NCBI GenBank assembly: GCA_002633005.1
Contig: NMRA01000002.1
Span: 1,884,916 to 1,946,915 of the forward strand
DNA length: 62,000 bases
Direction of reading: 5' to 3'
DNA from: Phoronis australis
Taxonomy: Eukaryota > Phoronida > Phoronidae
Shown here one piece after another: positions 1 through 30,282 of the stretch. Every line of letters starts with the position of its first letter. Positions within the stretch are counted from its first letter, which is position 1. The position numbers were made by a program, and so were the translations under genes. The notes beneath the pieces were generated by a model. The model had not been told where the DNA came from, ran no database searches, and was given only the letters and a program-made list of their open reading frames with translations.

Positions 1-339
1 ACATCATCTGTGCATTTTTCTTTTGTTGGTAACTGCAGCTTTGATGACTCATTGTACAGAATATAAAGCTAGTGAAGTTGATATAATAAACTTTATAACA
101 GAATTTGACTTGAGATGACCAAAAACAGTGCACTCATCGTTCAACCAATATCTGCAATATCTGTAATACCCGTTTGGTAAGCTATTTGGCTGTTTTCGTA
201 AATTTAAACATAAAAGTCTTGATCAACAGTTTTTTAGTACTTAAAAAAGCCCAATACAAGGGAGCTGTTTTTGTAAACTTAGGTGTAAAAGCCTTGTTCA
301 ACGCATTTTTAATTGTAAAAAAACCCCACTGTGTGTATT

Positions 340-380
340 GGGGGGGGGTTACTGGTGAATGGGGTGGGGAGGGGGGTGGG
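340..380 (+). other. G-rich tract with quadruplex potential
   Basis: A run of nine G (340-348) is followed by four G-runs at 361-380 separated by single bases (GGGG T GGGG A GGGGGG T GGG). One-base loops are the most stable class of predicted G-quadruplex. No gene is recognised nearby, so a role is not claimed. It could also be a simple-sequence remnant of a mobile element. Confidence 0.6.
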
Positions 381-973
381 TAATGCAGCGTTGGAATCAT
401 GGACGCCCTGGAATATTGGGAACCCCATTTTGGACACCCTATGTTCGAAATCCTAGATGAAGCCCTGGTGCCAGTCACAAGTCAAACACATCCAAAAATC
501 AATGTCACTTGTGGAGTACCCAGCAAGCACACATCTACCAATTTTCATAATGATCCTTTAAGTGTTTTTCTTGTTTCAACAACGGACGCGATAAGAGAAA
601 CTCATAAAAATGGCCACTAGGTGTCAGTATCAGTCAAATTCAAACAACAAAAGGAAAGCGTCGGGACTCCGTAATAAAAATTTGTCGAGGGATTCCAAAG
701 ACAAAGAGGCGAACATAAAATACTAAAATTGCCACTTGTGGGCACAGCGGTAGTCAAATCGGTAATAGCCAGATAACCAGTTTTCTCCAATGGATAATGG
801 GCACCAAACTGGTTCTCAAGGTGCAGGCACCCAACATCTGAAATTGCTATCCAATCAGTCCAAAAGTCGTCATTACCTGTTGTCATTTTCAAAGGAACAC
901 ATCTACCAAACTTCCGTGATGATCTTCCAAGAGGTTTTGGAGATACAGCCACCCAGATATAGATTATGACAAT

Positions 974-1003
974 ATGCACCCACATTTGACGGTGTGGGTG
1001 CAT
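974..1003. repeat. Hairpin in a dispersed repeat
   Basis: Perfect 11-base arms (ATGCACCCACA and its reverse complement) flank an 8-base loop. The left arm lies in a longer string, TGACAATATGCACCCACAT, that recurs at about 46959-46977, and a related CACCCACATATA string occurs near 41201. The region about 700-1003 therefore looks like one member of an interspersed repeat family also found in the neuregulin introns. Family not identified. Confidence 0.5.
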
Positions 1004-3765
1004 TAGATACCACATGTTCACCACATTACAAACCACATTTTAGACTGTTTGCAGTATGTCACAACCTGTTCGTGGGCACTTGCAACAATTTGCACCCTCC
1101 CAACATATCTGAATGCCTTTCAGACACATTTTGTTTTCCAGTTGTGGCTAACAAGTTGCTGGTAGATCCTACTTGTAAATAAAGGTGTAATTTTGTTTGT
1201 AAAGAAATTTTTAAAAGATCAAACTTCATTTTTCCGCACGCAGTGTACAATTTAAATTTCTCACATCAGGTAGCAAGGCAGGAACACTTATAATAATGCA
1301 ACTGCAAGTACATCTGCACTACATCTGGCCTTCCTCCAGTTGGGGAGTACAGGAGTACACTGGTATTTCAGATATGGTGAAGCAACGCCGTTAATCATGG
1401 GCAAAGAAGCAAGTGTTCATTTGTTGCATTCATGACAAAAGAGCATAGACCTTCACAACACAGGTGCAATTCAGGTAGGAAGGAAGTAATCAAGTAATAT
1501 ACCAGTTTTAAAATTAGGTTGCGCAAACATTTTGTGGTGAAAATTTTTTTCGGACATGTAACAATGGGTTTAACCCCATGGTCGCTTAAGCATATCTCAA
1601 ACCTTATTCACAAAAATTGGCCATTTTTACAATAGCAAAATACCTTATCTTCATTGGCGGAGAACTTCATACACAAAATATATAGCGTGTAGTGAGAAAA
1701 AAATTAGCAGAACCACCTTGGAACCGTACAAGCGTGCGGAAATTTCGTTACTACTTATCCAAGGTCAAAGGTTTACAGGGCTGTCACTCAAATTGAATCT
1801 ACCGCCAGGCACAGAGCGTATATACCCTTGAAGTCCTTTCATTCACCAAGTCACCAAAATATTGAGTCAATGACGAGTACGGTACATATGACAGTAAGAT
1901 GCAGGGGAAAACGAAGACAGGTTAACCTGAAGACAAAACGTAGTTTTGATCCTTAGGGAGTTGTGTGTCTGTATGCATACAACTCTTGAGAACGAATGAT
2001 ACAAGTCATCGCCCCAAGCCCCTGTAACTTTGTTTTCAGGAACATATCAAGTTGTGAAAAGAGATAAATCCTCACCCAATTTGGTAACTTGACATTGGAC
2101 TCGATACATTGGAAATCGGCTGGGCTAATTAAACGTTCTTGTGATAATTAAGTTAATTACACACTGCAAATTCAGAAGAAATTGCGCGCGAATGTTGAAA
2201 TAATGAACATGGCAACGGGATGTATTGGATATAATGACTGAAAACAAGTTTTCATCAAACAATGAACCGAAGACCTTGAGACATTCACCTCTCACAGCTC
2301 AATCAGACTTTTAATCGGAACTTAAGAACACAAGTTCTCGGTGGATTTCACTGTAACTTTAAACTCAATATTTATTCATCAATCTCAAAAAACTTGTAGC
2401 CTTTTCGATATAAAGGCCTAGTTTTGGCATAATGTAACAAAGACAACTTCTAATTTATTCAAGAATACCTTGCGTTCTGCAAGTTGATTTTTCATAGAAA
2501 CCAAACGAAAAAAACTAATCCAAAATTCCATACAGCATTTTTGAGGTAACTGGTGAACACATTTTTATGTTCTCTGATCATTCTACTTTCAGAAAATAAA
2601 AACCTTTACTAGTTGATAAAGCCTAGTTTTTTGATATACAAGTTAGAATGGAGGCCACTAAATAAGGTTTGAGATAACCTTAACTTGGTTATTAGCCTGG
2701 AAATTGGGGAGGGGTCCGCATGACCATCTAAATTGGAAATTTTAAGAAATTGTGGATGAGTGCTTGCCCACATGTTTAAGGTAGTTAACAGTCACAGGTT
2801 TCTCCGTAAATGCAGCAAATCTGCTAGACAAGTTGTTGTGCCCTGATCTTCCTGTCTGCTAACCCACAGAATCAAAAATTAGTACACATAAGTTTGACAC
2901 TGTTTTTTTACCCTACGGTTGGCAATCATTCAACAGAAGGCTGGCAACACGTCTGTTGACAAGTCATATAATATTTTAACTGTTCTTTCAAAGACCAAAA
3001 ATTTAAAACATATTGGCATCTTATGAACAATTTCCACTTGTATCAGACATGCAAAACAGTTCAGAACCTGACCCCAGATGGGCTTTTTTGAGTGTGGCTT
3101 TTGAAACAGCCCCCCATGGGAGTTTTCTGTTGGTAGGAACTCTTTCTGAAATCTCCAGTAAAGGCTTGTGGTTTGAAGACGATTGCTGCAATGACATTGG
3201 AATTATCTATACTCAAAGACTTGAATTTTTGCAACCGGGATTTTAGGATTTATTCATGCTCAAGTCCACACTAGGCGACTTGACCACTGACAGAGAGGGT
3301 AACAGGTTAGGTGGCTCCACCTTTTGGCATAATGGCAAAACAACAGCACTAGTTTTTCTACCAAATGCAACATGGATACAAAGTTTGTTTAAAACCTCAA
3401 GTCGATTAAAATGGGAATTCCTTCTAGATTATGTATGTGAGCACAGGGCACATTGTCAGGAGAAAACATATGCTCAGTGCAAAAGCAAATGTCTGGCACC
3501 TATCATGAGGTACTTATCACAATTGTGGTTCAAAATACTGACCACGTTCGCTATTTTCAGCAGTGGTGTATTAATAAATACGTGTCATGCATTTCCCATT
3601 ACATAAGGAATGTAGAGTCAAATTTCATGAAGATCTCTCGAACTTGGCAAAATAGCAGTAACAGGGTGTTAGAAACCAAAATTGTCACAAGATATATCAG
3701 ATGTTTGATTCATCTCGTAATCTAAGTCAGTCATGCACGTGTCCCCCATGCACATGAAAACGACA

Positions 3766-3946
3766 GCAATATGACAGGGCTCATTATAACCTTTTGTCTA
3801 ACTGCTCACTGTCAAACCAAAGCCAGCAATACGACAGGGCTCATTATAACCTTTTGCCTAACTGCTCACTGTCAAACCAAAGCCAGCAATATGACTGGCC
3901 TCATTATAACCTTTCGTCCAACTGCTCAACATCACACCAAAGCCAC
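3766..3946 (+). repeat. 60-bp tandem repeat, three units
   Basis: Three consecutive units of exactly 60 bases, each carrying CTCATTATAACCTTT and AACTGCTCA followed by CCAAAGCCA. Units 1 and 2 are nearly identical; the third is more diverged. The period is a multiple of three and the plus strand stays open through all units, but the 20-residue repeat resembles no protein known to me. Confidence 0.85.
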
Positions 3947-4627
3947 TCGTAATCGTTACACCACTGACGGAGGAATTCACGTTTCCTTTTCATTCCATAT
4001 TTTTGCTGAGTTTCTTCTCGTCCTCTGATTTGGTTTACAACATGATTATTAGGGTATGTAATGTTTGAGCTCCATTTAAAACAATATGCATGGTTCCAGG
4101 CACTCTGCGGATGAAACACAATTATGGGAACTAGCTTGCATTTGGAGTACAGTAAGACTGTTACTACAACTTCCGGTTTTCTGTCGACGACTTAAAATTA
4201 TTGGCAATGAAATTGAAAGTGAGTACACATAGATGCTACTTTTGCATTGAATACCGTTCACACTCGTTTTCATAAGTTCAGGTGTGCAAACTTGCCCTAT
4301 CAGAAAAGCACCACTGCTGTGAGCTTTTCCAAGCCTACAAACCGGTTGTCCCGCATACTGGGACTATCATTTAAGTCCAGCCCTGTATGAACCCATACAT
4401 AATATAAATAATACCATATGTAATATAGAGACAGCACAACCCGTCTAAAACTGGGGTGAGCATGTTCCTCGGAACATATTCACGAGTCCTGTGCTTAAGA
4501 AGATCTTGACATGTGCCCCCCTTTCAGAAAATGCACATGCTTAATTGCTCAGTATGAATGCTCATGGTACCACAACTTCACCATACTGTTGAGGGTTCAA
4601 GTAATACGTATTGTGCATTACACTTAC

Positions 4628-4697
4628 AAAAGGATGGTCTTTACGCCAGGCTTTCCTCTCTTCTGACAATCTTCCCAACGCTATTCCAGACATTTTC
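4628..4697 (-). CDS. UBE2I: UBC9 / SUMO-conjugating enzyme, first coding exon (partial gene)
   Basis: On the minus strand a pyrimidine-rich acceptor (ctgctttcag) precedes GAAA and an ATG at 4693-4691. The frame reads MSGIALGRL, then [13 protein letters not shown], and stops at a GTAAGTG donor in phase 0. This matches the N-terminal helix of UBC9, differing from the recalled human protein at about 3 of 22 positions; the exon also ends after DHPF in the recalled human gene. UBC9 is the single E2 that accepts SUMO from the SAE1/SAE2 activating enzyme and passes it to target lysines, mainly in the nucleus. The acceptor before the ATG implies a non-coding 5' exon further right. Only about 14% of the usual 158 residues are in the window; the catalytic cysteine exon is not. 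Confidence 0.9.
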
Positions 4698-7357
4698 CTG
4701 AAAGCAGAAAAAAACGTCACTTGACAATCATACTCTTCTGATATTGACATGAAACAAAACACAAGAATAATTAACAAATAACCGTTTTATTTTATAACAT
4801 CCATTAACATCTGATGGCCAGTTTAGAGAAATAAATATTAACGGCTAGAAATGTCACCATTTATTGCATCTTCACAGAGGGAAGAGCCAACAAAAATATT
4901 GAACACAATTTCACAAATACTGCATAATACCACATTTATAACCTTTCTACTATCCAATATAGTCAACTGAATGGAGAAATGATTTATAGCTCACATGTTT
5001 AGTAAGCCAAAGCCACACCAGTTACTTTATTGCTTGTTTATAAAACGCGACACTAAAAATAGCCATGCCACTCTGAGCATTTCCTAAATACTGACTTGGT
5101 GATGAGACACTCCATGTAAACCCCTTGTTAATCTCATATTCTCATCAAGGTTATGAAGAACCTTACTGTCAAGTCTGCATATTCAGCCAAAAATCTATAA
5201 AACTGGATTTTAGCCCTTTTCTGAAATTTGAAAACTTGTAGAATTTGATTTCTGAGTTTTTACCCATCCGTCATAAATTGGGCCACGAGACCATGTCTTT
5301 TCAGTAAAATTTACTGAAAAAGAAAAGCACAGACAGCACAATAATGGTATGATAATAGCACACCGAATTTCATTTGATATAAATCTTCAAGATGAAATCT
5401 AAAATCGCCAATAGTTTTCTAAATTATTTGTTTTGTTTTCATTTTGTCCAACTTAGTAAAGTCGTCGTGCTTTTAAGCGACTAGTATTAACATACTGTCA
5501 TACAAACAAACAGCAACAATTTGGAATCGTGACAATCTTGACGATTAAATTTTAAAAATCAGCAAAATCCTGCAGCTATATTCGCCATCTATCACCTCAA
5601 CTTGTTTCAGTATGATGTACTTTCCATCAAAAGAACACAAAGTAGGTGCCGCGATGCTAAATTCCACATGCATATTTTTACAGCATTAAAATGCACAATC
5701 TAAACAGCTTGATAATCCTTGTACACATATTAAGTTTATTACCTTTGTAGCCTAAAGCGCCGTCCACACACACACTTAGCCTAGAACAAGTAACTCCTGG
5801 AACGAGTTGTTGCAAGCTTTGGGGAGCTGTGAGGATGAAGTGCAACTTGCCCCACTTGTGACAACTTACTCCACCATATCAAGATGGGTAGCGTAACTTG
5901 CACCAGTTTTAAACACTGTGTGGATGCAAACTTGAAGCAAAGCAACAGCAATTACCAGCTTCGCACTTGCACAGTTACATAAACAGGGGTGTTCTTTCTT
6001 ACGCTGTATTCGCATTACCTGCCATTGTTACCGTAAGCACACAGCGAAAACTTCCACCTTGCACTAGTTATATTTGTGTGTGGACGCTCCAGTTAAAGTG
6101 GGGCAAGTTACGCTACTGCAAGTTGTTCTAGGGTAAGTGTGTGTGTGGACCGGACATTTTAGGTTTTCTAATGGCATGGTTAAACCATTGAAAGTTATAC
6201 ACTTTCGGTCTCTCTAAGCAAAATGTTTTTACAGTAGCACTTAAACCGGAATAAGTCCAACGCTTGTGACCAACTCAAATGTTGCAAAATCATTATCATG
6301 AATAAAACGAGTAACTGATTTGCAAATACATGCATGCATAGCATCAATGCTTGTTTGAAGAGAGCTAGACCGTCTTCGTGCAGATACGTATTTTGTAAGC
6401 ACGACCAACCTAAATGATTAATTTAAGCTGCCCAGCAAATGCGCTATCTTCGCAGGCATCTTTGAACTAGAGGTTTGATTCACTAGAGAGCACATGTCAA
6501 ACAGGATATTACTAAAGCGCTATCACACAACTGAAATCAAGATACGAAGCATCAAATATTAACATGTACAACTTCTCATAGGGCAACTCTCAGGAGTAGT
6601 GTGACCTAATTACAGAGTATCAGGTGCTAATTACAGAGTACAGGGCTTGGAATGACCAATGACACAGTTGTTGGCTTTTGTAGCATGCTGCATCCTTTAA
6701 AGATTTCAGCTTTGTTTACGATTGACTAGATCCAAACTATACAAACAGTGAATAGCTTTACTTTTTTATTAAGTTCCAGTATATAAATTAAGAGTCTTTT
6801 GTCCATATAAGACAGATGGCAATTTCAGCTGGAACCTTACTCACCAAACACAATAACATTTTCCACTGCTTGCTAAAGGTTTTTTGATAAAATATTTGAA
6901 CTCTTCCTGTACACTTGGGTGTCAAAAAACTGTATAGTATGGCTGCAGCCTATCTGTTCAGTGCCACCTAAGGTCACATAGTTTGTGTGCAAAAAATAAA
7001 CATAATAAATATTCAGCCCAATCAGAATCGGAGGTAATATCTCAATTATTACTGGTCAATAACAGCTTCAGATTTTTCAGGACATCACATCAAATCTGAA
7101 TGTGTTAGTGAATACATAAGTTGATGACCTCTGTAACGGCCAGTCATCATGTCCACCAGTAAGAAATGTCATCGATCACTACTGCTTGAAAGGATATTAT
7201 TTCTATGGATTAGGATTTTTGTTTGGGTGACTTGCTGTCAGAAAGCGATTAAAAAAGCCTACTTATCTCAATACTTGAACTTTACTGCCATTGGCTAAGC
7301 ACTTTCTAATAACATTTCCAAGAAAAAAGAATTCCAACTTGGTAGAAACTTTCGTTA
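4698..7357. other. Intergenic / 5' region between UBE2I and RINT1
   Basis: No coding exon is recognised. An upstream non-coding UBE2I exon should lie here or further right, because the first coding exon is preceded by a splice acceptor, but it cannot be placed by eye. The stretch holds one inverted-repeat element (5762-6150) and otherwise AT-rich unique-looking sequence. Confidence 0.4.
5762..6150. mobile_element. MITE-like element with 28-bp terminal inverted repeats
   Basis: The left end GTCCACACACACACTTA continues GCCTAGAACAA. The right end is its reverse complement with one mismatch (TTGTTCTAGG, then GTAAGTGTGTGTGTGGAC). Subterminal sequence also pairs: GCAACTTGCCCCACTT near the left end faces AAGTGGGGCAAGTTAC near the right end. 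At 389 bp with no coding capacity this is a non-autonomous DNA transposon. A target-site duplication is not obvious, so the exact ends and superfamily are open. Confidence 0.8.
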
Positions 7358-7789
7358 GTGCTAATTTCGTCTTGAGCTATTATTGTCCATTTTAAAGTCG
7401 AAAGCAAACACTGCCAAGAAATGAGACACCTATCACACATTTGATATAATAAAAAATTTTAGGCGAGAAAAACTCCGAATTGGCAACCTAAGATTTTACC
7501 TCACTCACTAGTTGTGACTTCAGGGTAAAATATTTGACACTAGAGTACAATCACCCTGCCATCACAACGTAATGGACAAAGTTCCCGTTTTGGAATTACT
7601 TGACTGTTTTACTTAATGATTGTTAAACAAATCCACCAAACCACAAGTCAGGAAATTAATAGTTGTCAATAAAACTAAGGAAACTAAGACTAATTGCCTT
7701 TCATGAATGTATAAATTGTCTTGCAGACCATGTAGGTCAGCTGATCAGTTATGGCACAGTACTAAGATCAGGGCTAGCAATAAACAGTG

Positions 7790-7824
7790 TTTAGAATGTA
7801 GACAAAGTATGTCTACATTCTAAA
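7790..7824. repeat. 14-bp-arm hairpin
   Basis: TTTAGAATGTAGAC is followed by a 7-base loop and then its exact reverse complement. The flanks extend the pairing imperfectly (ACAGTG against TGCTGT). The same structure is kept in copy B (about 10417-10451), where the loop change makes the stem longer. Possibly a small inverted-repeat element remnant; a structured RNA cannot be excluded from sequence alone. Confidence 0.7.
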
Positions 7825-8860
7825 TGCTGTCTGACAAAGGAATCATGGTGGTATTGAACTTTCAATGTTAAAGAAGTTCATTAAAAAGACCAAATTCAAT
7901 TTACAAACAAATCTTATTTTGTTTGGTTATGATGGTTTTCAGTATATTTTGACTCAAAAGTCATCTCCGGCTCCCAGAGTTAATTATCAGCAGGCAAGTT
8001 ACCCAGACGATTACCAACTTTCTGCCTGCGGTCACAAGTCAGTAGTAACCACAACGTCGACAAGTGTAGGTTAATTGTTGCAAACTAGAAAAAAGAGTGC
8101 AGGTGACCTGATGCCTTTTGCAGTACACAAGACAAGCTTATGTCGCAAGACTGGGCCCATTACATGAATCACCTGATTATGACTCTCGGGAACCCCACAT
8201 CAACAGTTTCCTCGGGTAAAATGTTCCATTCTGCCCGTTTGTTTCAGAAAGACAGGTTTACTATCTGGTTATAGCATCACGTGGCTACGTTTTCCAATTC
8301 AGTTTATAAACAACAAGACATGTTTATCATGAAACCCAAAGACATCATTCATGTACACAATCAATCAGTCAATTAAAAGTTACCGGACAAACGAAGATGA
8401 GAATGAAACGGATTTGGCATGGTTTGCACGATGACAATTTGCCGCGTTAATTATTCGAAGGGTCAAAGCTAGATTCTGTGCGTTATGATCAAGATGCAAG
8501 GAAAGGCATAGAGACACAATGTGCTCATTGTCCAAAATAATACACTGGTTTCCAAAAACAGACCTTACCAAAAATATCTTCTCTGTGAATGAGATTTGAG
8601 AAACTAACAAGGAAAACAATACAGTAAAAATGGAGGTTCTCTCCTGGACGTTACACAATGATAACGTTAAGGGAAGCATTTGTGCAAAACAAAAACTTCT
8701 CTTTGTCATTTAATCTCTAAATTTTCCAAACAAAAATTCAATTTATGCATTAAATTAGTACTTTTATTAGAAAATGTTCATATTGTTTGTTTTGTATCTT
8801 GTATTTGTTTAAATAAGTATCCACAACAATATTTTCAATTCTTTTTTTATATCCACTAAA

Positions 8861-26200
<17,340 letters not shown>

Positions 26201-28996
26201 GGTCTTTGAGCTCAAAATTAAGCTTGAGAATAGAATAATAGCTCGTTCGGGTTTGTGATTTTTATTGGAAAGCAGATAAAATGTCTGGTGAGAGGGTAAC
26301 TGTGATGCTTAAAATGAGTGTTCACAAAGGTGTCTTATCTGCCGACTTACCAGTATTTAAATAACTTTAGATATGTATGGTAAAAATTAAAATTGCCATG
26401 ATTTTTCTGTTTTTCAGCGGCGTACCACATTGTTGCAAATGTTAAAAATTTTACCAAATATTGTATTGTAGTAGCTAAACCATACCAACCATGCTGATAG
26501 CAAAGTGAATTTTCCTAAAAAGTTATTTTTGTTGTGAAATTTGACAAAATGAAGTTTCATCTGTCTGCCATATTGTGTCCCAAACTGAAGAATTTTTACC
26601 GTAAAATGCTAATTTTCTGGCCAATTACATGTGCTTCCATGGGCGCTCAGGACCTAATCACAAATCACACCATTGTAATGTAGGGAACAAGGCAGATGTC
26701 TGGCGAGCAGTCTCCTGATTTTTCAGACAGTGGATCACACGTTCGATCTGCTTTCTGATTTGATGGCTTGTGAACTCTGTATAAAAGTGCAGCTCTGGAA
26801 ATGTTTTACCAAACTGAACAACAGCGGGGTCAGAGAATGTTTTAAAGTGGATATGAGATGTGAAGATCAAAGTCAAATCAGATGTTGAAACTTTGAACCT
26901 AGTAGTACATTAGTTCCAAAACATCATCGCAACAATAAATTACGTTTTTGAAAACTAATCTGAGCCCAGGGTCTAATCACTGAAGTCAGACTCTACTGAG
27001 TCGCAGACTGTTGTAGCCAATGACGTTACATGGTTTTTTGCACGGATATGTAAGTTTAATTGAAACATGCCATTCAGTTGTCAACTTTTCATTCTGTTTT
27101 GAGTACAAAGATTCCACTTTGGGCTCTGGACTTCGTAACAGTCAGCAAACTCTACTCAGTTCATAATTTAATTTTTGAAAAAGTAGGAACCCCGCTGTTT
27201 GGCAATTATTTTGGTGCTATCCTATAATTTTCGTTGATGTATATGTTGTGCTGTGTGTTTGTTATTTATTTTTAATTCTGTGAATGAATTAAAGCTGCAT
27301 TTTGCCTCATTTAGCTGGCTAAAGATGCAAATTAAGTTAGACCTTCCACTCTCATAAAATTGGTCTCATAATATAAGGATACTGTGACGGGATTCTACTT
27401 TAGTTACCGACTCAAGTGGTGTACATATTTCATTTTTGAATTTGCAATTTTAGGGTTGGTGAACCCCAATAAAGTATGAAGCATTTTCCAGAGTTGTTGA
27501 TGAAGTCCTGTCACTGAAAGGAATATTATAAGATCAATTTTATTAGAGTAAAAGTCCAAATTCTATTTTCATATCAGCCAGCTAAACATGGCAAACTGCA
27601 GCTTGGTTATGTACGGTAGAACAATTACTTGTTATATGTTCTCTCTCAGCAACTTGTTTGTAATATAGCCAATAGAGGGCGTGCATTTTATCTTATAATT
27701 CCTTCCCAGTTGATAGAGATGTATGTTATTTAATATAATGAGCTTGTGTTTTGTCTGTAACAATTATTTATGATGTAACATTGTTAAGCCTGCTGCATCG
27801 TGACTTTCATTGGTGGGAAATCGTTTTCTTACTTCTCAATAGGTGACACTACATGCATACCTATCACCTGTTGCTGGTGTGTTATGGAATGACTTTAAAC
27901 ATTGCTTAAACTGTAAAATGGGGATTGTAATCAGTCACTCCTACTGTGGTTTCTCTGTGCTTCCACTTCCTAACATTTTGATTAAGTCAAAGTTAATGGT
28001 TCCAAATCCCATTTGAGGGTCTTGACTCGTTTCTTTGCTTAGTATAATGTGTTCAACAACAGGAGTGCTCTGGAAGCTCCAGGTTATCCTAAAGGTGGAG
28101 CAACCTCTGCAGTTTTTGAAGGAAAATGCCCAATGTATGTCATAGAATGCCATGTCGTGGCATTTTGGCCGTGTTCATGGGTTGGCTTGCCCCACAATGG
28201 AATTATTGTAAATGGGATGAAATAAAATTCAAATCTGTGACACTTGTTTGAATTTTAGGTGCACCTGTCGCCTTGCTATTTTAAGTGTCATCTGTGAAAC
28301 TGGTTTGATGTTGCAAAACTTCGTGAAAATCGAACTTTGCATTTCAAAGTCGTCAGTGTGGGTTTAACTATACCATGTTTATAATACAACAGAATAGTTG
28401 CAATAAATCTAAGCACCGTAAGCAGAGAAGCTTTATATCTGGGTCCTGCGTACTATTCAACTGGTCAAAGGGTGGACGGTGATTCAACTGTGCGGTTTTA
28501 CCTTAGTCTGGTACCAATTTGGTATTGCCGAGAATCTTGAAAAATAAGGGATTATAAAGCTGGGTTGTAAAGTTCATGTCTTTTGTTTGCGTCTACAACT
28601 CGGTCGTAGATCATGGAGCAAGACTTGTATGAGAGCCCTGGGGATCTGGGTCTCCTATTTCCTTTGCCATGGAAAGGTCTAAGACGATTTGGTGCGACTG
28701 CTGTGTGGGTGTGCGCGAGAGGTTTTTTGTTTTGTTTGTTTTTGAAACGGGTCGTCGGTGGGTGATTTTTCGATCTGGTAGACACCGCCTTTGTTGGTCC
28801 CATTTTAGCGTTGGATTTTCATTATTTTTTGAATCCTGATAAAATTCCAGTGACCCCAAAATCACGAGTTCAACTGTCTGTCTGTCTGCAACCTTACATT
28901 ACGGAAAAGTCCCAAGGCCACGTTTTTTTATGATTTCTGTTGGTTAAAACACAAGGTGCTATCGAGAGGACATCGCCCTGAAAATCACAAGTTAAC
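26201..28996. other. RINT1 3' flank / intergenic
   Basis: Contains the presumed RINT1 3' UTR, with a candidate polyadenylation signal at 26934-26939. The rest is AT-rich DNA with no recognisable exon or RNA gene; open frames around 28552-28865 are not protein-like. Confidence 0.4.
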
Positions 28997-30281
28997 ACAT
29001 GGCGCGTCCTATGAGTGTGAGAAGAATTTATCACCAACAAAACTTCATGAAAACCAGTTTAATATGCTGAGAAGAAAAACAAGTGACATGAAGGGGTTTA
29101 TATGGCATGTTTTTGTCTGTGTAAATGCGCAATGTTTCGAATAGTTGACACACGTTTTTAATTTCTATTTCATTTTGGTGTATCAAAAGTGAGTGAATTT
29201 CTCATTGAATGCTTCGACAAGCATTTGTTCCCAGTTCGTGCACTGCAAACGTGATTCGAATATACCGCTGGAAGTTTCTCAATAGACGACAAATGTTGGA
29301 AGTTCACTACGTCCAAGCAAGTGAAGTTGCGTTAGTATTAGATTTAGATGGAGTAAAATTTTTGGTACCGGGGTTTTCCGCAGATAATCCCATGGGCGTG
29401 TATTGGGAATATGAAAATTTTCAGGCATTTCAGTAACACCAAATAAACGCCCGGGCGTTTATTCGGAAAGAGGTGGAGTGTAATCGGAAAGTCATTTTTT
29501 GCATGAAACTCTTGTTTAATTTCAAGTAATAAATACATAGTTCGCCAGCATTTTGTTCCTTTTTATAAATGCTCTATGACAAAATTGAATTCGTGGCTAA
29601 AAGTTGTCACTAAGTGGGACATTTTCCTAATAAACGTCCTACTATCCGGACACTTGACATCAAAAGTTGTAACACGAAATAAACGAACATGGACGTTCAT
29701 TCGGCATAATTTTCCGAATAAACACCCATGGGCGTTTCAGCGGGTAGGCTTATCTACGTAAAATTCCGGTATCAGTTTTTTGTGCATAACCTGAAAGCTT
29801 TCGGGGTGTTATTTTGGAGACAAGGTTAATCCTGGGTTGGAAAGGACCTGAATTCATTGTGCGGCACGTTTTTAGGGAGTGCGCTCGGCGAAACTGATCC
29901 TGCCACTCGCGTATGTTGCGAGTAGACTGGCTCGCAAAGAGGTGAAAATTCGACACTCGAGGAATGATTTAACACCGTTATCGGATGTCACACATCTTCC
30001 CATGGCAAGTGCTCGGAACCAAAAAAACGAACTTAAAATTTATACAAACGGTCTCGCAAGTCATTTGTTTCTATTTTAGGCTCCTTCCAGGGGACGAAAT
30101 AAACAGTGAAGCTATTAATTTTAGTCGATGTGCGTTTGTGCCGTGGTCTTTAGGAACACTTTGCTTTGTCTTAGTGATAGAAATTACGCCAGTGCACGTG
30201 TAAATGTACTGATAAAAGTTGGAAAATAATTCCTTGCTTGTGAGAAGCACTTTTTCTTGTCCATAATTAATGAGCATGGGC
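28997..30281. repeat. Second tandem pair, copy C
   Basis: 1.29 kb block starting ACATGGCGCGTCCTATGAG and ending CATGGGC directly before the N at 30282. It matches 30283-31615 throughout. It contains several near-palindromes of the AATAAACGNCC type. Not recognised as a known gene; short open frames shared by both copies drift in frame. Confidence 0.9.
29442..29463. repeat. Perfect 22-bp palindrome, unit of a palindrome array
   Basis: AATAAACGCCC is followed directly by its reverse complement. Imperfect relatives occur at about 29388-29408 (CCCATGGGCGTGTATT), 29679-29703 (AATAAACGAACATGGACGTT) and 29715-29737 (AATAAACACCCATGGGCG), with the same set in the second copy. The spacing is irregular, so this is a family of units rather than a satellite. 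Confidence 0.8.
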
Positions 30282-30282
30282 N

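Larger units (their letters stand above)
1..4627 (-). other. Presumed UBE2I intron (left part), no other gene seen
   Basis: The UBE2I exon at 4628-4697 ends with a good donor (GTAAGTG on the minus strand), so leftward sequence should be the following intron. I looked for the next conserved UBC9 segment (NWEC..PGKKG) and for the catalytic-cysteine segment (HPN..SGTVCLS) on the minus strand and found neither. What is visible is a G-rich tract, a hairpin-bearing repeat and a 60-base tandem repeat. Short open frames here show no recognisable protein. Confidence 0.4.

Noticed and set aside
617-1036. 139-codon minus-strand frame
   Set aside because: Runs through the hairpin-bearing dispersed repeat; no protein similarity recognised.
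8380-8709. 109-codon minus-strand frame, also intact at 11002-11331
   Set aside because: Both copies lie inside the recent duplicate, so shared openness is not evidence of selection. Replacements are conspicuous (Cys/Tyr, Ile/Val, Glu/Gly) and no family is recognised.
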